A stretch of 64,000 bases of DNA from Rhodopirellula baltica SH 1 (GTDB lineage Bacteria > Planctomycetota > Planctomycetia > Pirellulales > Pirellulaceae). Where the stretch lies: the NCBI RefSeq assembly GCF_000196115.1, contig NC_005027.1, positions 744,001-808,000 on the forward strand. The letters are read 5' to 3'. Positions 27,213 to 36,316 of this stretch are shown here, piece after piece. How positions within the stretch are numbered: position 1 is the first letter of the stretch; each line of letters begins with the position of its first letter. The notes beneath the pieces are model-generated. The model was not told the DNA's origin. It was given only the letters and a program-made list of their open reading frames with translations, and did no database searches. The position numbers were made by a program, and so were the translations under genes.

Positions 27213-28202
27213 CAGAATCGTTTCGACCATTGATTCGACACATTGATCGATATCCGGAGCCGAATCGGATTCGAAAGATCCGAGGCCGCGAATTTCGGAA
27301 AACGACCGCAACCAAGTCTCTTGTCGTCGAGCCAGTCGTCGGGTGTGGAAGACGACTCGTTCAGCGGCGGTTTCAGGTGCGTCACCCGCCGCAATTGCTT
27401 CGATGATTTCGCGGTAGCCAACCGCTTGGCGTGATGTCTTGGAAAGCGGTTGTTCGAGCGCCAATAAACCTTGCACTTCGGCGACCAAGCCTTCCGCGAA
27501 CATCTCTTCGACGCGTTTTTCGATTCGTTGATGGAGAACCGGCCGTGGAACTCGCAATGCAAAGACAAGTCCTTCGTGACTGGATCGAGCGGTGTCGAAT
27601 TGCAGTTGTCGGTGGCTGATCGGTGTCCCGGTCGCTCGAGCGAATTCGAGGGCACGAATCATCCGACGCGAATCACCCCGATCAATCTTGGCGGCCGATA
27701 GCGGGTCGACTTGGTGCAAACGTTCTCGCAGTGCGCCGATGCCATGTTGACGCAAGTCTTCCTCGACAGCGTTTCGGAACGCTTCGTCCGCGGGAGGCCC
27801 GGCATCGAACCCGCGTAAGACACCTTTCAAATACATCGGGGTGCCGCCGACAAACATGGGGCGTTTGCTTCGTTCGAGAATGTCCTGAACGCACGCGTGA
27901 GCGGAATGCAGGTACTCAGCGACGCTGAACTCGTCCCAAGGATCAACCAAATCGATCAAGTGGTGGGGGGCTCGGGCTAGTTGGTCGGAGGTGGGTTTGG
28001 CGGAGCCAATGTCCATTCCGCGGTAGACCGCGATGGCATCGAGCGAGAGGATTTCAATTTCTTGCCGGCCATTGGTTCTGGCTGCCAGAGTTTCCGCGAC
28101 CCGCAGAGCCAATTCTGTTTTGCCCGAAGCGGTCGGGCCGGTCAGAACGATCACGTCGTCGAACAATGGGGCAAAGGGCTGGGATCGCGTGTCGGGATGC
28201 AT
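27198..28202 (-). CDS. miaA: tRNA dimethylallyltransferase
   Basis: From ATG 28202 the enzyme has 334 residues. The P-loop is VLTGPTASGKTELAL near residue 20, followed by SLDAIAVYRGMDIGSAKPT (the DSxQxY region, here with Ala in place of the usual Ser), HHLIDLVDPWDEFSVAEY, VGGTPMYLKGVLRGFD and RQAVGYREIIEAI. It adds an isopentenyl group to A37 of tRNAs that read codons starting with U. The longer open frame to 28427 has no family content. It is convergent with the membrane protein gene and divergent from the acetyltransferase. Confidence 0.94.
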   Translation of the reverse strand: MHPDTRSQPFAPLFDDVIVLTGPTASGKTELALRVAETLAARTNGRQEIEILSLDAIAVYRGMDIGSAKPTSDQLARAPHHLIDLVDPWDEFSVAEYLHSAHACVQDILERSKRPMFVGGTPMYLKGVLRGFDAGPPADEAFRNAVEEDLRQHGIGALRERLHQVDPLSAAKIDRGDSRRMIRALEFARATGTPISHRQLQFDTARSSHEGLVFALRVPRPVLHQRIEKRVEEMFAEGLVAEVQGLLALEQPLSKTSRQAVGYREIIEAIAAGDAPETAAERVVFHTRRLARRQETWLRSFSEIRGLGSFESDSAPDIDQCVESMVETILSFSD

Positions 28203-28274
28203 CTCGAAAGTCAGCTGATGTGGTAAACTGGATTGTTCACAAGAGACCGTGATCCAGGAAAGGGGGCAACCCGA

Positions 28275-28841
28275 GTGGGCATGACTTACTTTCGCCGCTA
28301 TCGCATGGAGATGGACCTGCGCGATTGGAGCGGTTCGTGGGACGCACCCGACATGGCCGCTCGCGGTTACGAATGGGTGGCGTTTGACGAAGGATTGGTG
28401 CGTGAACATGCAGCTGCGAAATTTCAATCGTTTCGCAGCGAAATGGACGCGGATGTGTTTCCGTGTTTAGGCCGTCGTGATGGTTGTCTGCGTTTGATGC
28501 GAGAGATCAGCAGTCGTGCGGCGTTTGTGCCAGAGGCGACTTGGTTGATTCGCTATCGCGATCGACCGGGCGGACGTCCCATTCCCGTCGGCACGATCCA
28601 AGGTTTGGATCTCGATGAGTGGGGCGCGGTTCAGAATTTGGGCGTCGTCCCAGAACACCGCGGCAACGGACTCGGTCGAATGCTGATGATGCGATCGGCA
28701 GCGGGATTCAAATCCGCGGGATTGAAGCGGATGCATCTGGAAGTCACCACCGCGAATACGCACGCGGTTCGGCTATATGAGCGAATCGGATTCCGTCAGG
28801 CGAAGGTGGTCTACAAGGCTTGCGAAGTAGCCGGTGTGTGA
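28275..28841 (+). CDS. GNAT-family N-acetyltransferase
   Basis: The protein has 188 residues if it starts at GTG 28275, which is 8 bases after aggaaaggggg; ATG 28281 is 14 bases away and less well spaced. The C-terminal half carries the acetyl-CoA-binding core VQNLGVVPEHRGNGLGRMLM, followed by LEVTTANTHAVRLYERIGF, both characteristic of GNAT enzymes. The N-terminal half (residues about 1-90) is not recognised and may set substrate choice. Substrate unknown. Confidence 0.88.
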   Translation: MGMTYFRRYRMEMDLRDWSGSWDAPDMAARGYEWVAFDEGLVREHAAAKFQSFRSEMDADVFPCLGRRDGCLRLMREISSRAAFVPEATWLIRYRDRPGGRPIPVGTIQGLDLDEWGAVQNLGVVPEHRGNGLGRMLMMRSAAGFKSAGLKRMHLEVTTANTHAVRLYERIGFRQAKVVYKACEVAGV

Positions 28842-28908
28842 GCCGAGTCAGATCGCTATTTGATGGGCCATTTTTTGGGGCCGAACAAATTGGCCTCGCC
28901 GTTGTTTC

Positions 28909-29379
28909 TCACGAGTCGAAGAGCGTTCGACGAATTTCGCCCAACCATCCGTGGTGATGCCGACGTAGCCGGACGGCTTGTTTGGCTTTTTCTACCGCGG
29001 AATCAAAGTGCGATGGAGACAAGAACATTTCGGCCGTGTGAGACAGTTCGGCTGCAGCGGCTAATCGATCGATCAAACCACGGTGGTAGATCGACAAGCC
29101 GTGAGCTCGGCAAAGGTCCATCGTGACCGCGTCGCTGGTCGGGACCTCCGGTTCTCGCGTTCGGTAGTACCAGAACACGCCGCCCGCGATCGCGGCCAAT
29201 ACGAGTGCGATTCCGGCGATGAGAACCATCGGGATCGATGAATCGTCCGAGACGGCTTGGTACTGCGGAGCCAAGTCAGTCATGCGGGTGACGTTCAGCA
29301 ACGGCATCGAAAAGACGGCGTCGATATCGGCAGGCTTGTCAGAAGTGTGCGCGAAAACAATGTTGGTTAGCGAGATCAT
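28909..29379 (-). CDS. Single-pass membrane protein, possible DUF4381-like BatB/C partner
   Basis: The start at 29379 overlaps the stop of the upstream gene (ATGA), giving 156 residues. A single membrane segment (about residues 50-72, VLIAGIALVLAAIAGGVFWYY) is followed by a soluble tail with charged helices. Small one-TM proteins of this layout are common in MoxR-DUF58-VWA clusters. The assignment is by position and shape only; no motif proves it. Confidence 0.72.
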   Translation of the reverse strand: MISLTNIVFAHTSDKPADIDAVFSMPLLNVTRMTDLAPQYQAVSDDSSIPMVLIAGIALVLAAIAGGVFWYYRTREPEVPTSDAVTMDLCRAHGLSIYHRGLIDRLAAAAELSHTAEMFLSPSHFDSAVEKAKQAVRLRRHHHGWLGEIRRTLFDS

Positions 29380-30995
29380 ACCGTCAATCCTCGTTCTGCC
29401 ATGGATGCGACCGCAGCGTCTCGCAGCGATCCATCTTGAATGCTGCAAAGCTCTCGTAGCACCGCTTCGGATTGAGATCCGGTACCGTGCGCCAACGCTT
29501 GTGCGGTCCTTAGCTTTGCCAACTGGTGATCGGTCTGAGCGATTTGTCGTAGTGGATCGATCATCAGATCGACTAAACCCAATGATTCAGCAAATTCGAT
29601 GGCATCGAGTCGGTTTTGCATGACCGCGTGACGCAATCCCTGACGGATCATGTCGAGGGTGCCGGAATCGGTTTGCATCAGAATGCGACCGAGTTGCTTT
29701 CCGACTTCTGGCGACAAATCTCCGAAGATAGGAAGTACTTCGGCGGTATTCAGATGCGTGAGCAGTGATTGAGCCGCGGCCGCCAGTGGTTTTGATTCGT
29801 GGTCGGATAACGCTATCAATTCGTCGAGAAGCTGAAGCGGCCGATTGTAATCAGTGTTCTGTTGAAACGCTGTGGAATCGTCATTTTCAGTGTCCGCTGC
29901 AGTCTGTTGTTCCAGCGAATCTTCCAGCACGGCAATCCAGTCTGCCAGCTGCGGTGCTTCGATGCGTTTCAGGCATAGTTCAGCGGTGCGGATAGCGGAG
30001 GGGCCGCCTCGTTCCAGCATCGCGATCACCAAATGAATCGATTCGGGTTCGTGAGGCATCGCGATGGAGTATGCGTTGCACATTGCCCCGTCGCGATCGC
30101 TGCCGAGTGAACGCATGAATGACTCGCCGCCACGCAGACAATCCGGCAGTCCGTATTCGCGAAGGTTGATCGCGGTGACTGGAGTCGGATTGTCCGTGAT
30201 GGTTTCGAGCAGAGTCTCGCAGAACTTGGCATCGTGTCGACGCAACAGCAAACCGATCACCGGTCCGGGAATTTTGCGTCGCCGAATGAAACCTGCCAGT
30301 AGTTGCAGCACCGATTGATGTTCGCTGGTTCGCATCCGGCGAAGAAGTGTTTCTTGGGTCGGTGATTCGTCACTCATCAAACGTTGGAAGAGAGCATCGT
30401 TCCAATCGGAGACGACCAGAAACGCATCCAGAAGATCCGTGTTGCGGTGATTGTTGTATCGCTCGACCGCTGCTCCCAACAATTCAGCGATGGATTGTCG
30501 AAATCGTTCCGATTCGGGATTGATCCGTTCGCCGTCGCCGCGGTGTCGGACAGCTTTGGACAGTGGGCTGGCGAGAGACAAGGTGACTTCGCCCGAGGCC
30601 GCTCGGATGAGCGAGTCTTCATGGTTTTGTGCAATGTCGATCAGTCTTGCCAGCGCAGCCGTCTGATTAAGGCAATCGACCATGTCAATCAGTCGCAATC
30701 CGATCGCTTGGTTCCAGCCGTCTTTGGCCAGTTGTTTGGTGACCGCCGTCCCCAAGTAGCCTGCATCCAGTTTGCCGGACTTGGTCGTCAAAGCGGAAAG
30801 CAAGTCGTCGTGATATTTCTCGAAGCGATTGATCAACCAGTTCAGCGACTTGACGTCTTTACGATGAGCCATTGCTCGCAAGCAACGTTGACGCGTTGAT
30901 TGGTCGTCACCCGTCGCACCGAGCTGCAGCACTTCGCCGGCGCTGGGCGATGAGTGTGTCGTGAGGATATCGAACGTGACGCCCAGGGAAGACAT
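29376..30995 (-). CDS. HEAT-like alpha-helical repeat protein
   Basis: This 539-residue protein is made of helix pairs with regular leucine spacing. Examples are CLRAMAHRKDVKSLNWLINRF, LIDIAQNHEDSLIRAASGEV and LRTAQALAHGTGSQSEAVLREL. It has no signal peptide or membrane segment. HEAT-type solenoids act as binding scaffolds. Its stop overlaps the one-TM protein's start, and it lies in the same orientation as the DUF58 and ABC ATPase genes upstream, so it probably serves the same complex. Confidence 0.75.
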   Translation of the reverse strand: MSSLGVTFDILTTHSSPSAGEVLQLGATGDDQSTRQRCLRAMAHRKDVKSLNWLINRFEKYHDDLLSALTTKSGKLDAGYLGTAVTKQLAKDGWNQAIGLRLIDMVDCLNQTAALARLIDIAQNHEDSLIRAASGEVTLSLASPLSKAVRHRGDGERINPESERFRQSIAELLGAAVERYNNHRNTDLLDAFLVVSDWNDALFQRLMSDESPTQETLLRRMRTSEHQSVLQLLAGFIRRRKIPGPVIGLLLRRHDAKFCETLLETITDNPTPVTAINLREYGLPDCLRGGESFMRSLGSDRDGAMCNAYSIAMPHEPESIHLVIAMLERGGPSAIRTAELCLKRIEAPQLADWIAVLEDSLEQQTAADTENDDSTAFQQNTDYNRPLQLLDELIALSDHESKPLAAAAQSLLTHLNTAEVLPIFGDLSPEVGKQLGRILMQTDSGTLDMIRQGLRHAVMQNRLDAIEFAESLGLVDLMIDPLRQIAQTDHQLAKLRTAQALAHGTGSQSEAVLRELCSIQDGSLRDAAVASMAERGLTV

Positions 30996-31305
30996 GACTC
31001 GCGTGGCCGGATAGGAGATAGCGTGAGACCGGGGCGTTGTCTCGTGATTGGATTGAAAGGTTGCTTGATGTGAGACGGGTAGCAGCGATCGCTGGGCCGC
31101 TCACACAGATCGAGACAGTGCCCAGACAAAAGTACCCCTTGGATGGTGAGGGTCGGTTAAACGCTCCCGAAAAAAGTGGCTGTCGCAGTTTGCCACCCGG
31201 CACAATCGATCCATTGTTCGCAACAGGTGCGTGGAATCGCTCTGGTGATGCGTACAGTTGGGAATGCGCCGATGAAGAGGTTTATGCCGGCGCGGTTGCG
31301 ATCGC
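30996..31305. other. Intergenic stretch between DUF58 and HEAT-like genes
   Basis: These 310 bases separate two genes on the same strand and carry no convincing reading frame. The region presumably holds the promoter for the HEAT-like and one-TM pair. No clear terminator hairpin was found. Confidence 0.45.
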
Positions 31306-32193
31306 TTAGAACCGTGCCTGGCGTTGTTGCAGGTACTCAGTCAGTGCACGGTCAAACGGCATGCTGGTGTCTAGCGGCACGTAGTCGATTCGCAAAGCGG
31401 AACAACCTTGCGAATACGTTTCGCGAAAAGCGGCGATTTGGTCGAGGTACTCAGCTCGGAAACCCGTCGCATCGACCGTCACGAGTTCACCTGACTCGGG
31501 GTCCTCGAACTCGACGGGACCCTCGTACGGGAAACGAACCTCGGCGTCATCGAGAACATGAAAGACGATCACGTCGTGGCCGCCGTGTCGCAATCGAGCG
31601 AGCGCCGCGAGCGTTTCCTCTGGATCACCCAGCAAATCGGAGAACAGCATCACAAGGCTGTGTTGCTTCAGCATCGCGGCGACCTGAACTAAGCATCGTG
31701 GCAGTTCGGTTGTGCCTTCGGGAGTCATCCCGGAGAGGGCCGCCAAGACATCACCGAGATGCCCGCGTCGACTTCGGGCGGGCAGGATTGCTCGCAGTTT
31801 GTCGTCGAAAGTCAGCAATCCGACCGGGTCTTTTTGCAGCGACATCAGATAGGTCAGCGCCGCTGCCAAGCACGTCGAATACTCGAACTTCGTCATCGAA
31901 GTTCCTTGGCGGAAACCCATCGATTTGGAAAGGTCCATCAACAGGAAACCGTTCAGGTTGGTTTCTGCTTCGAACCGTTTGATGTAATGCTTGTCTGTTT
32001 TGGCATACACCAACCAATCAATCAGCTTGGGATCATCGCCACGATTGTACAGACGGTGATCGCTGAACTGGACCGAGAAACCTTGTAGGGGGCTGTTGTG
32101 CAATCCCTGCAAGAACCCTCGCACGACCATGCGGGCGCGCAGATCGAGACGTTTGATCTGTTGAAGTGTTTCTGGCGAAAGAGTCGATGTCAT
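31306..32193 (-). CDS. DUF58-domain protein (soluble, VWA-like)
   Basis: This 295-residue protein lacks membrane segments, unlike the DUF58 protein at 22865. It shows the domain's conserved core QFSDHRLYNRGDDPKLIDWLVYAKTD with KHYIKRFEAETNL, then a VWA-type fold with LLMDLSKSMGF (a D-x-S-x-S-like metal site), VMLFSDLLGD and HGGHDVIVFHVLDDAE. Its start overlaps the stop of the ABC ATPase (ATGA at 32190-32193). It is the second DUF58 paralogue in the window, here without an adjacent MoxR. Confidence 0.9.
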   Translation of the reverse strand: MTSTLSPETLQQIKRLDLRARMVVRGFLQGLHNSPLQGFSVQFSDHRLYNRGDDPKLIDWLVYAKTDKHYIKRFEAETNLNGFLLMDLSKSMGFRQGTSMTKFEYSTCLAAALTYLMSLQKDPVGLLTFDDKLRAILPARSRRGHLGDVLAALSGMTPEGTTELPRCLVQVAAMLKQHSLVMLFSDLLGDPEETLAALARLRHGGHDVIVFHVLDDAEVRFPYEGPVEFEDPESGELVTVDATGFRAEYLDQIAAFRETYSQGCSALRIDYVPLDTSMPFDRALTEYLQQRQARF

Positions 32194-32879
32194 GCGGTGA
32201 TGCCGAATCGTCCGCGGCGTACCAATGCACCATCGACCAGCTCGAAACGCTCGTTCATTTCATCGGCCAACGACAGCGAGTGCGTGACGGTCACCAACAC
32301 CGTGTTCTGCTCCGCTTGCAAACGCAAAAGCAATTCTGTGATCGTCTTCGCAGTTTTCGAATCCAGGTTGCCAGTCGGTTCGTCTGCCAAAACAACGGAC
32401 GGTTGCATCAGCAAGGCTCTCGCGATGGCCACACGTTCGCGTTCACCGCCCGACAATTCGCGAGGCAGATGCGTGGCTCGGTGAGACAATCCAACGGCAT
32501 CGATCAGTTCTGCTGCGCGTGACACGTCGTCGCTGGTTGGTTTTCCATTGGCCAATGCGGGAATGAGAACGTTTTCTGTCACGGACAATTGTGGCAGCAG
32601 ATGATGATCTTGAAAGATGAAGCCAATCGTTTGATTTCGATAGGCGGCTCGCTCGCGTGCATCGAGCGCAAACGGATCTTGTCCATTGATTTGGACTGAG
32701 CCGGAGTCAGGTTCGTCGAGTGTTCCAAGAATTTGCAGCAACGTTGTCTTGCCACTTCCGCTCGGTCCAACAATCGCGGCAGATTGTCCTGGGGAAAGCT
32801 CGAGGTTGACGCCTCGCAAGACGGACAACGGTTCACCCGCGGTGGGATACGATTTTGACAACTCGGAAACAACCAACAC
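32190..32879 (-). CDS. ABC transporter ATP-binding protein, LolD/MacB-like
   Basis: This 229-residue ATPase has Walker A GPSGSGKT, Q-loop in FIFQDHHLLPQLS, the signature LSGGERERVAIARAL, Walker B VVLADEPTGNLD and the H-loop TVTHS. Length and the PTGNLD pattern match the LolD/MacB group, which powers lipoprotein release or mechanotransmission rather than import. No permease gene is adjacent; its partner must be elsewhere. It overlaps the DUF58 gene that follows. Confidence 0.92.
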   Translation of the reverse strand: MLVVSELSKSYPTAGEPLSVLRGVNLELSPGQSAAIVGPSGSGKTTLLQILGTLDEPDSGSVQINGQDPFALDARERAAYRNQTIGFIFQDHHLLPQLSVTENVLIPALANGKPTSDDVSRAAELIDAVGLSHRATHLPRELSGGERERVAIARALLMQPSVVLADEPTGNLDSKTAKTITELLLRLQAEQNTVLVTVTHSLSLADEMNERFELVDGALVRRGRFGITA

Positions 32880-32895
32880 GTCCGTGGACTCCGTT

Positions 32896-33078
32896 TTAAC
32901 GACTGAGATGCAACCGATGCAGTCTAACAGTCTTCCGGCTGACCGTCGCGATGCGATTGAGTCCGCCTGAAGTTTGCTGCAGGTATGACGCGTCTTCGTA
33001 AGCGGCGATGTTTGGGAACACTGGCGGCGGATACGCGGGACCAGGTGTCCAGGCGGCCGTATGTCGAAACACTTTCAT
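32896..33078 (-). CDS. Possible small protein, 60 residues
   Basis: This short frame starts at ATG 33078 after a ggaaag that could act as a ribosome-binding site. The product is proline-rich at the N-terminus (TPGPAYPPPVFPNIAAY) and has no recognised family. It lies just upstream of the ABC ATPase on the same strand. It may equally be chance. Confidence 0.3.
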   Translation of the reverse strand: MKVFRHTAAWTPGPAYPPPVFPNIAAYEDASYLQQTSGGLNRIATVSRKTVRLHRLHLSR

Positions 33079-33535
33079 CTTTCCAATTCAATCCCGAGTC
33101 GGCGACTTGGGGGCGGTTCGAATGATCGCGATCGTTTGAGATGGGCAACGGAAATGTGCCTATCGTCCGCCTGAAATTTGGGCGTTGCCGCTCTGTTTTT
33201 AGACATCCACGCGAATTTGCAACGCGTGTTTGATGTTTGGAAAGAAGTGGGGGGCCGGTCGTCCCGCATGGGAAACGAAAGAACCGGGCAAAAAACCAAG
33301 ATTTTGCGTTCTATAGAGGGCGATTTGCGTCACTTAGAGCACCGCTTAAGTCGGTTTGAAGAGCGTTGCGCCGAGCCTTTTTTGTCCTGTGCGCATTTCA
33401 AAGCGAATGGTTTGCAAACGGTGTTATCGCGAAAAGGGCCCTCTGCGCGACGGAATGATGATTGCGTTGCACCGCGTCACCCAGTGCGTTGAGTTGCTCG
33501 ACGCCTTCCAACCGAAATTTTCTATCGAGAGTCCG
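33079..33535. other. Upstream region of the DUF1559 gene
   Basis: About 457 bases with no recognised gene. It must hold the promoter of the downstream pseudopilin gene and perhaps that of the leftward genes. A frame open from 33356 runs into the DUF1559 gene, but its first 60 residues lack pseudopilin features and are better read as noncoding. Confidence 0.45.
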
Positions 33536-34657
33536 ATGTTGAAGTATCCGACTATGTCATCGCGTTCCCACGTTTGTCCGGACGGCACCGATCACACGAT
33601 TCGCACACGACGTGGTTTCACCTTGGTTGAACTGCTCGTCGTCATTGCGATCATCGGAGTGATGGTTGGTTTGCTCTTGCCTGCGGTGCAGTCTGCTCGT
33701 GAAGCAGCTCGCCGGATGAGTTGCAGCAACAACATGAAGCAGATCGGGTTGGCTCTTCATAACTATCACTCCGCGTTCAAATCGTTTCCCGCATCGGGAC
33801 GACCTGAGAACTACACCGCGAATGGTTGGGCTCGGAAGTCGTCATGGTTCATCGCCATCTTGCCGCAATTGGAACAATCAGCTATCTACGACGGCATCGA
33901 TTTTTCAGCCTCATCGTTCGACAACATGAACGCGGGTTGGGCCGCACCGGTTGTTCATTGGGAAGAGATGAATCGAGCTCGCGTGCCGGGATTTTGGTGC
34001 CCGTCGAGTGTGCTCGCCAAAACGAATATCTACCCAACGAACGATGCGACTCAAGCACTGGGAGCGCCAGAGAATCTGGAAGTTCAAATTCCTGACTATG
34101 CCGGCAACAGCGGATGCAACTTCACCGGCGGAACCATCGACGATCACCCGACCGCAGTTTGGGATTGGGGTGGCGTTCATGCCGACAACGGATTCTTCGG
34201 TATGAAGATGCGATTCGACACACCGTGGCCTGGTACCGAGACCCGATTCGCTTCGCTGTTGGACGGGACGTCGCACACGATCGCGGTGGGTGAGCAAGGT
34301 GGCGTTCACGGAACGTTCAACGATCACCGTGCCGGAGCTGCTCTTGGCGGAATGTGGTCCTGTGGAACCGCGACTGCTGGTAACGCGAAGAACAACTATG
34401 TCGTGACTCGTTACCCCATCAATTACTCCGGCGATGATTGGCCATCGTGGGGCGGATTGAGATGGAATGGTGGTTGGGAGAAGAACGGAATGGATACCGC
34501 ATTCAATAACACCGCGTTTCGATCACAACACATCGGTGGTGCCCAGTTCGTGATGGCGGATGGTTCGGTGCAGTTCATCACTGACAGCATTCAGTTCGAA
34601 ATCTACACGGCTTTGATGGATCGTGCAGACCGGTCGGCGATGGAAGGACTCGAATGA
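33536..34657 (+). CDS. DUF1559-domain type IV pilin-like (pseudopilin) protein
   Basis: From ATG 33536 the protein has 373 residues; ATG 33554 is an alternative. The prepilin leader RRGFTLVELLVVIAIIGVMVGLLLPAVQ gives a cleavage site before F and a methylation-type N-terminus. It is followed by AREAARRMSCSNNMKQIGLALHNYH, and the C-terminal half has AQFVMADGSVQFITDSI, the marks of the DUF1559 family expanded in planctomycetes. These proteins would be exported and assembled by a type II/IV pilus-like machine; their exact role is unknown. The stop overlaps the lipoprotein start (ATGA at 34654-34657). Confidence 0.95.
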   Translation: MLKYPTMSSRSHVCPDGTDHTIRTRRGFTLVELLVVIAIIGVMVGLLLPAVQSAREAARRMSCSNNMKQIGLALHNYHSAFKSFPASGRPENYTANGWARKSSWFIAILPQLEQSAIYDGIDFSASSFDNMNAGWAAPVVHWEEMNRARVPGFWCPSSVLAKTNIYPTNDATQALGAPENLEVQIPDYAGNSGCNFTGGTIDDHPTAVWDWGGVHADNGFFGMKMRFDTPWPGTETRFASLLDGTSHTIAVGEQGGVHGTFNDHRAGAALGGMWSCGTATAGNAKNNYVVTRYPINYSGDDWPSWGGLRWNGGWEKNGMDTAFNNTAFRSQHIGGAQFVMADGSVQFITDSIQFEIYTALMDRADRSAMEGLE

Positions 34658-35130
34658 TGAACTGGAATCAAAACGCAATGCTTGAAAATCAAAATCGACG
34701 TCAACGAAACCAGTTGCTGAGCTCATTGATCTTGCTCATCGGTTTGTTGTGCCCGTTGTCCGGCTGCGGCCCATCGGGCCCCGAGACCGGAGAGGTTTCA
34801 GGTGTGGTGAGCATGGGAGGGAATCCCGTCCCCGGTGCATCGATCACATTTTATCCTGTTGCGGGTCGGCAATCGTTTGGCAAGACGGACCAGGACGGAC
34901 GTTACACATTGGAGTACGCTCAGGATCAGCCGGGAGCGGTCACAGGGCAACACCGCGTCAAAATCATGACCGGAGGCATGGGGGCACCCAGCATGCCCAG
35001 CGGTCCTGCGGAGAGTCCCAGCAAATCGCGATCGCGTTCGAAGGGGATGGAACCACCGAGGGAAGTCACGCTACCAGACATGGTGACGGTTGAGTCAGGT
35101 TCGAACGAAATCAACCTGACCATTCCTTAG
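34654..35130 (+). CDS. Small lipoprotein with carboxypeptidase-regulatory-like domain
   Basis: This 158-residue protein has a lipobox LCPLSGCG with Cys38 as the lipidation site. A beta-sandwich follows, typical of the carboxypeptidase regulatory-like fold: GEVSGVVSMGGNPVPGASITFYPV, then KTDQDGRYTLEY. A serine/lysine-rich linker precedes the end. Such lipoproteins regularly follow DUF1559 genes in planctomycetes. The ATGA overlap supports joint expression. Confidence 0.9.
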   Translation: MMNWNQNAMLENQNRRQRNQLLSSLILLIGLLCPLSGCGPSGPETGEVSGVVSMGGNPVPGASITFYPVAGRQSFGKTDQDGRYTLEYAQDQPGAVTGQHRVKIMTGGMGAPSMPSGPAESPSKSRSRSKGMEPPREVTLPDMVTVESGSNEINLTIP

Positions 35131-35300
35131 TTGGGAAGTTTAGCGTTGAAAGTCCGATAACGTCGGCTGCGATTGTTCGGTTGATCGCGGTCGGGGTTTT
35201 TTCGTGGCCGTCCCTGACGCAAAAATCCTGCTCGTTCGGTCATGGCCATTTCATCCCGCGATTCTTGCTCGCTGGGCAGGAAATTTGTCGGTGTGTCAGT

Positions 35301-36287
35301 ATGATGTTTGGGATGATTCCATCTTCATCTCATTCGACCGTCGCCGACGAACCGACCGGCTCGTCAATCGGACCTCGAACCGTCTGGTCCGACGTTCTCG
35401 TTGCATTGCTTGCACCGGCGGCTCTTGGTTTGTTGCTGGTTGTTGTGACATGGATGCAACAAGGTTTTGTCGCCGGAATGCGATGCGGAACGGATCTGGT
35501 TCAGCCCGTTGGTTTGGTGTGGCTTGGGATGCTAGCCCTGACCGCGTTTGCGTTACGACAATGGCGTCGTGGGACTCATTCTGTGGTCAAGGCCCTCGGT
35601 TGGTTCACGTGCTTCTTCGTTTGGTGGATGGTCGGCAACGGCGATTTTGCAAATTGGATGAGCGGCCGGGTTGAGAGCCCGTTGCAAATGGAACCCAGTC
35701 CAGCACTCGAGCAGCGTGATCTTGATCGACCGCTTGATGCCGTGGTCGTGCTTGGCGGAGGTTCGTCCGCTGTGGCGCCCGGTTTCTACGAATTGGGGCG
35801 AGATGGTGAACGAGTCATCTCAGCCGCCCAGGCGTACCATGCCGGGGCCACTCGGAAAATCATCGTGACAGGATCGTCCACCGATGGCTACGAACCGCCG
35901 TGGAAACAGTCGACTCAATTGTTGATGTCGCTGGGTGTTCCGGAGGATGTGATCGTGCGAATCGAAGGCGTCAACACTCAAGCAGAAATGCGTTCGCTCA
36001 AGCAGTTGATGGAATCTCCGCCCTCGGAATCGAACGAGCTTCGGCCGGACAACACTGACTCGCCGGACGAGCTCAAGGTGGGATTGATCACCAGCGCTTT
36101 TCATATGCCGCGAGCCATGCGATTGGCGAAGGCTTCTTCGCTGGAGTTGATTCCGTTGCCATGTGCCTTTCGTGCCAGTTCAAACGAACGGCCATGGATC
36201 GCTTCATCGTTGGTGCCGGGGGCGGGAAACCTCGAGACCGTCGCGAAGATGATCAAAGAGACCATCGCGAAGATCGCCGGGCAGTGA
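35301..36287 (+). CDS. DUF218 (ElyC/SanA/YdcF-like) membrane protein
   Basis: From ATG 35301 there are 328 residues. The N-terminal third has membrane segments (LVALLAPAALGLLLVVVTW, LVWLGMLALTAFAL, VKALGWFTCFFVWWMV). The rest is a DUF218 domain: LDAVVVLGGGSS, RKIIVTGSS, NTQAEMRSLKQL and ITSAFHMPRAMRLA, with the conserved polar residues of the family. Relatives affect envelope or cell-wall sugar metabolism. It has an extension of the open frame to 35181 that lacks features. Exact function unknown. Confidence 0.88.
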   Translation: MMFGMIPSSSHSTVADEPTGSSIGPRTVWSDVLVALLAPAALGLLLVVVTWMQQGFVAGMRCGTDLVQPVGLVWLGMLALTAFALRQWRRGTHSVVKALGWFTCFFVWWMVGNGDFANWMSGRVESPLQMEPSPALEQRDLDRPLDAVVVLGGGSSAVAPGFYELGRDGERVISAAQAYHAGATRKIIVTGSSTDGYEPPWKQSTQLLMSLGVPEDVIVRIEGVNTQAEMRSLKQLMESPPSESNELRPDNTDSPDELKVGLITSAFHMPRAMRLAKASSLELIPLPCAFRASSNERPWIASSLVPGAGNLETVAKMIKETIAKIAGQ

Positions 36288-36316
36288 TTCGCCGGCGTCG
36301 CGATGCGTGCTGGCCT

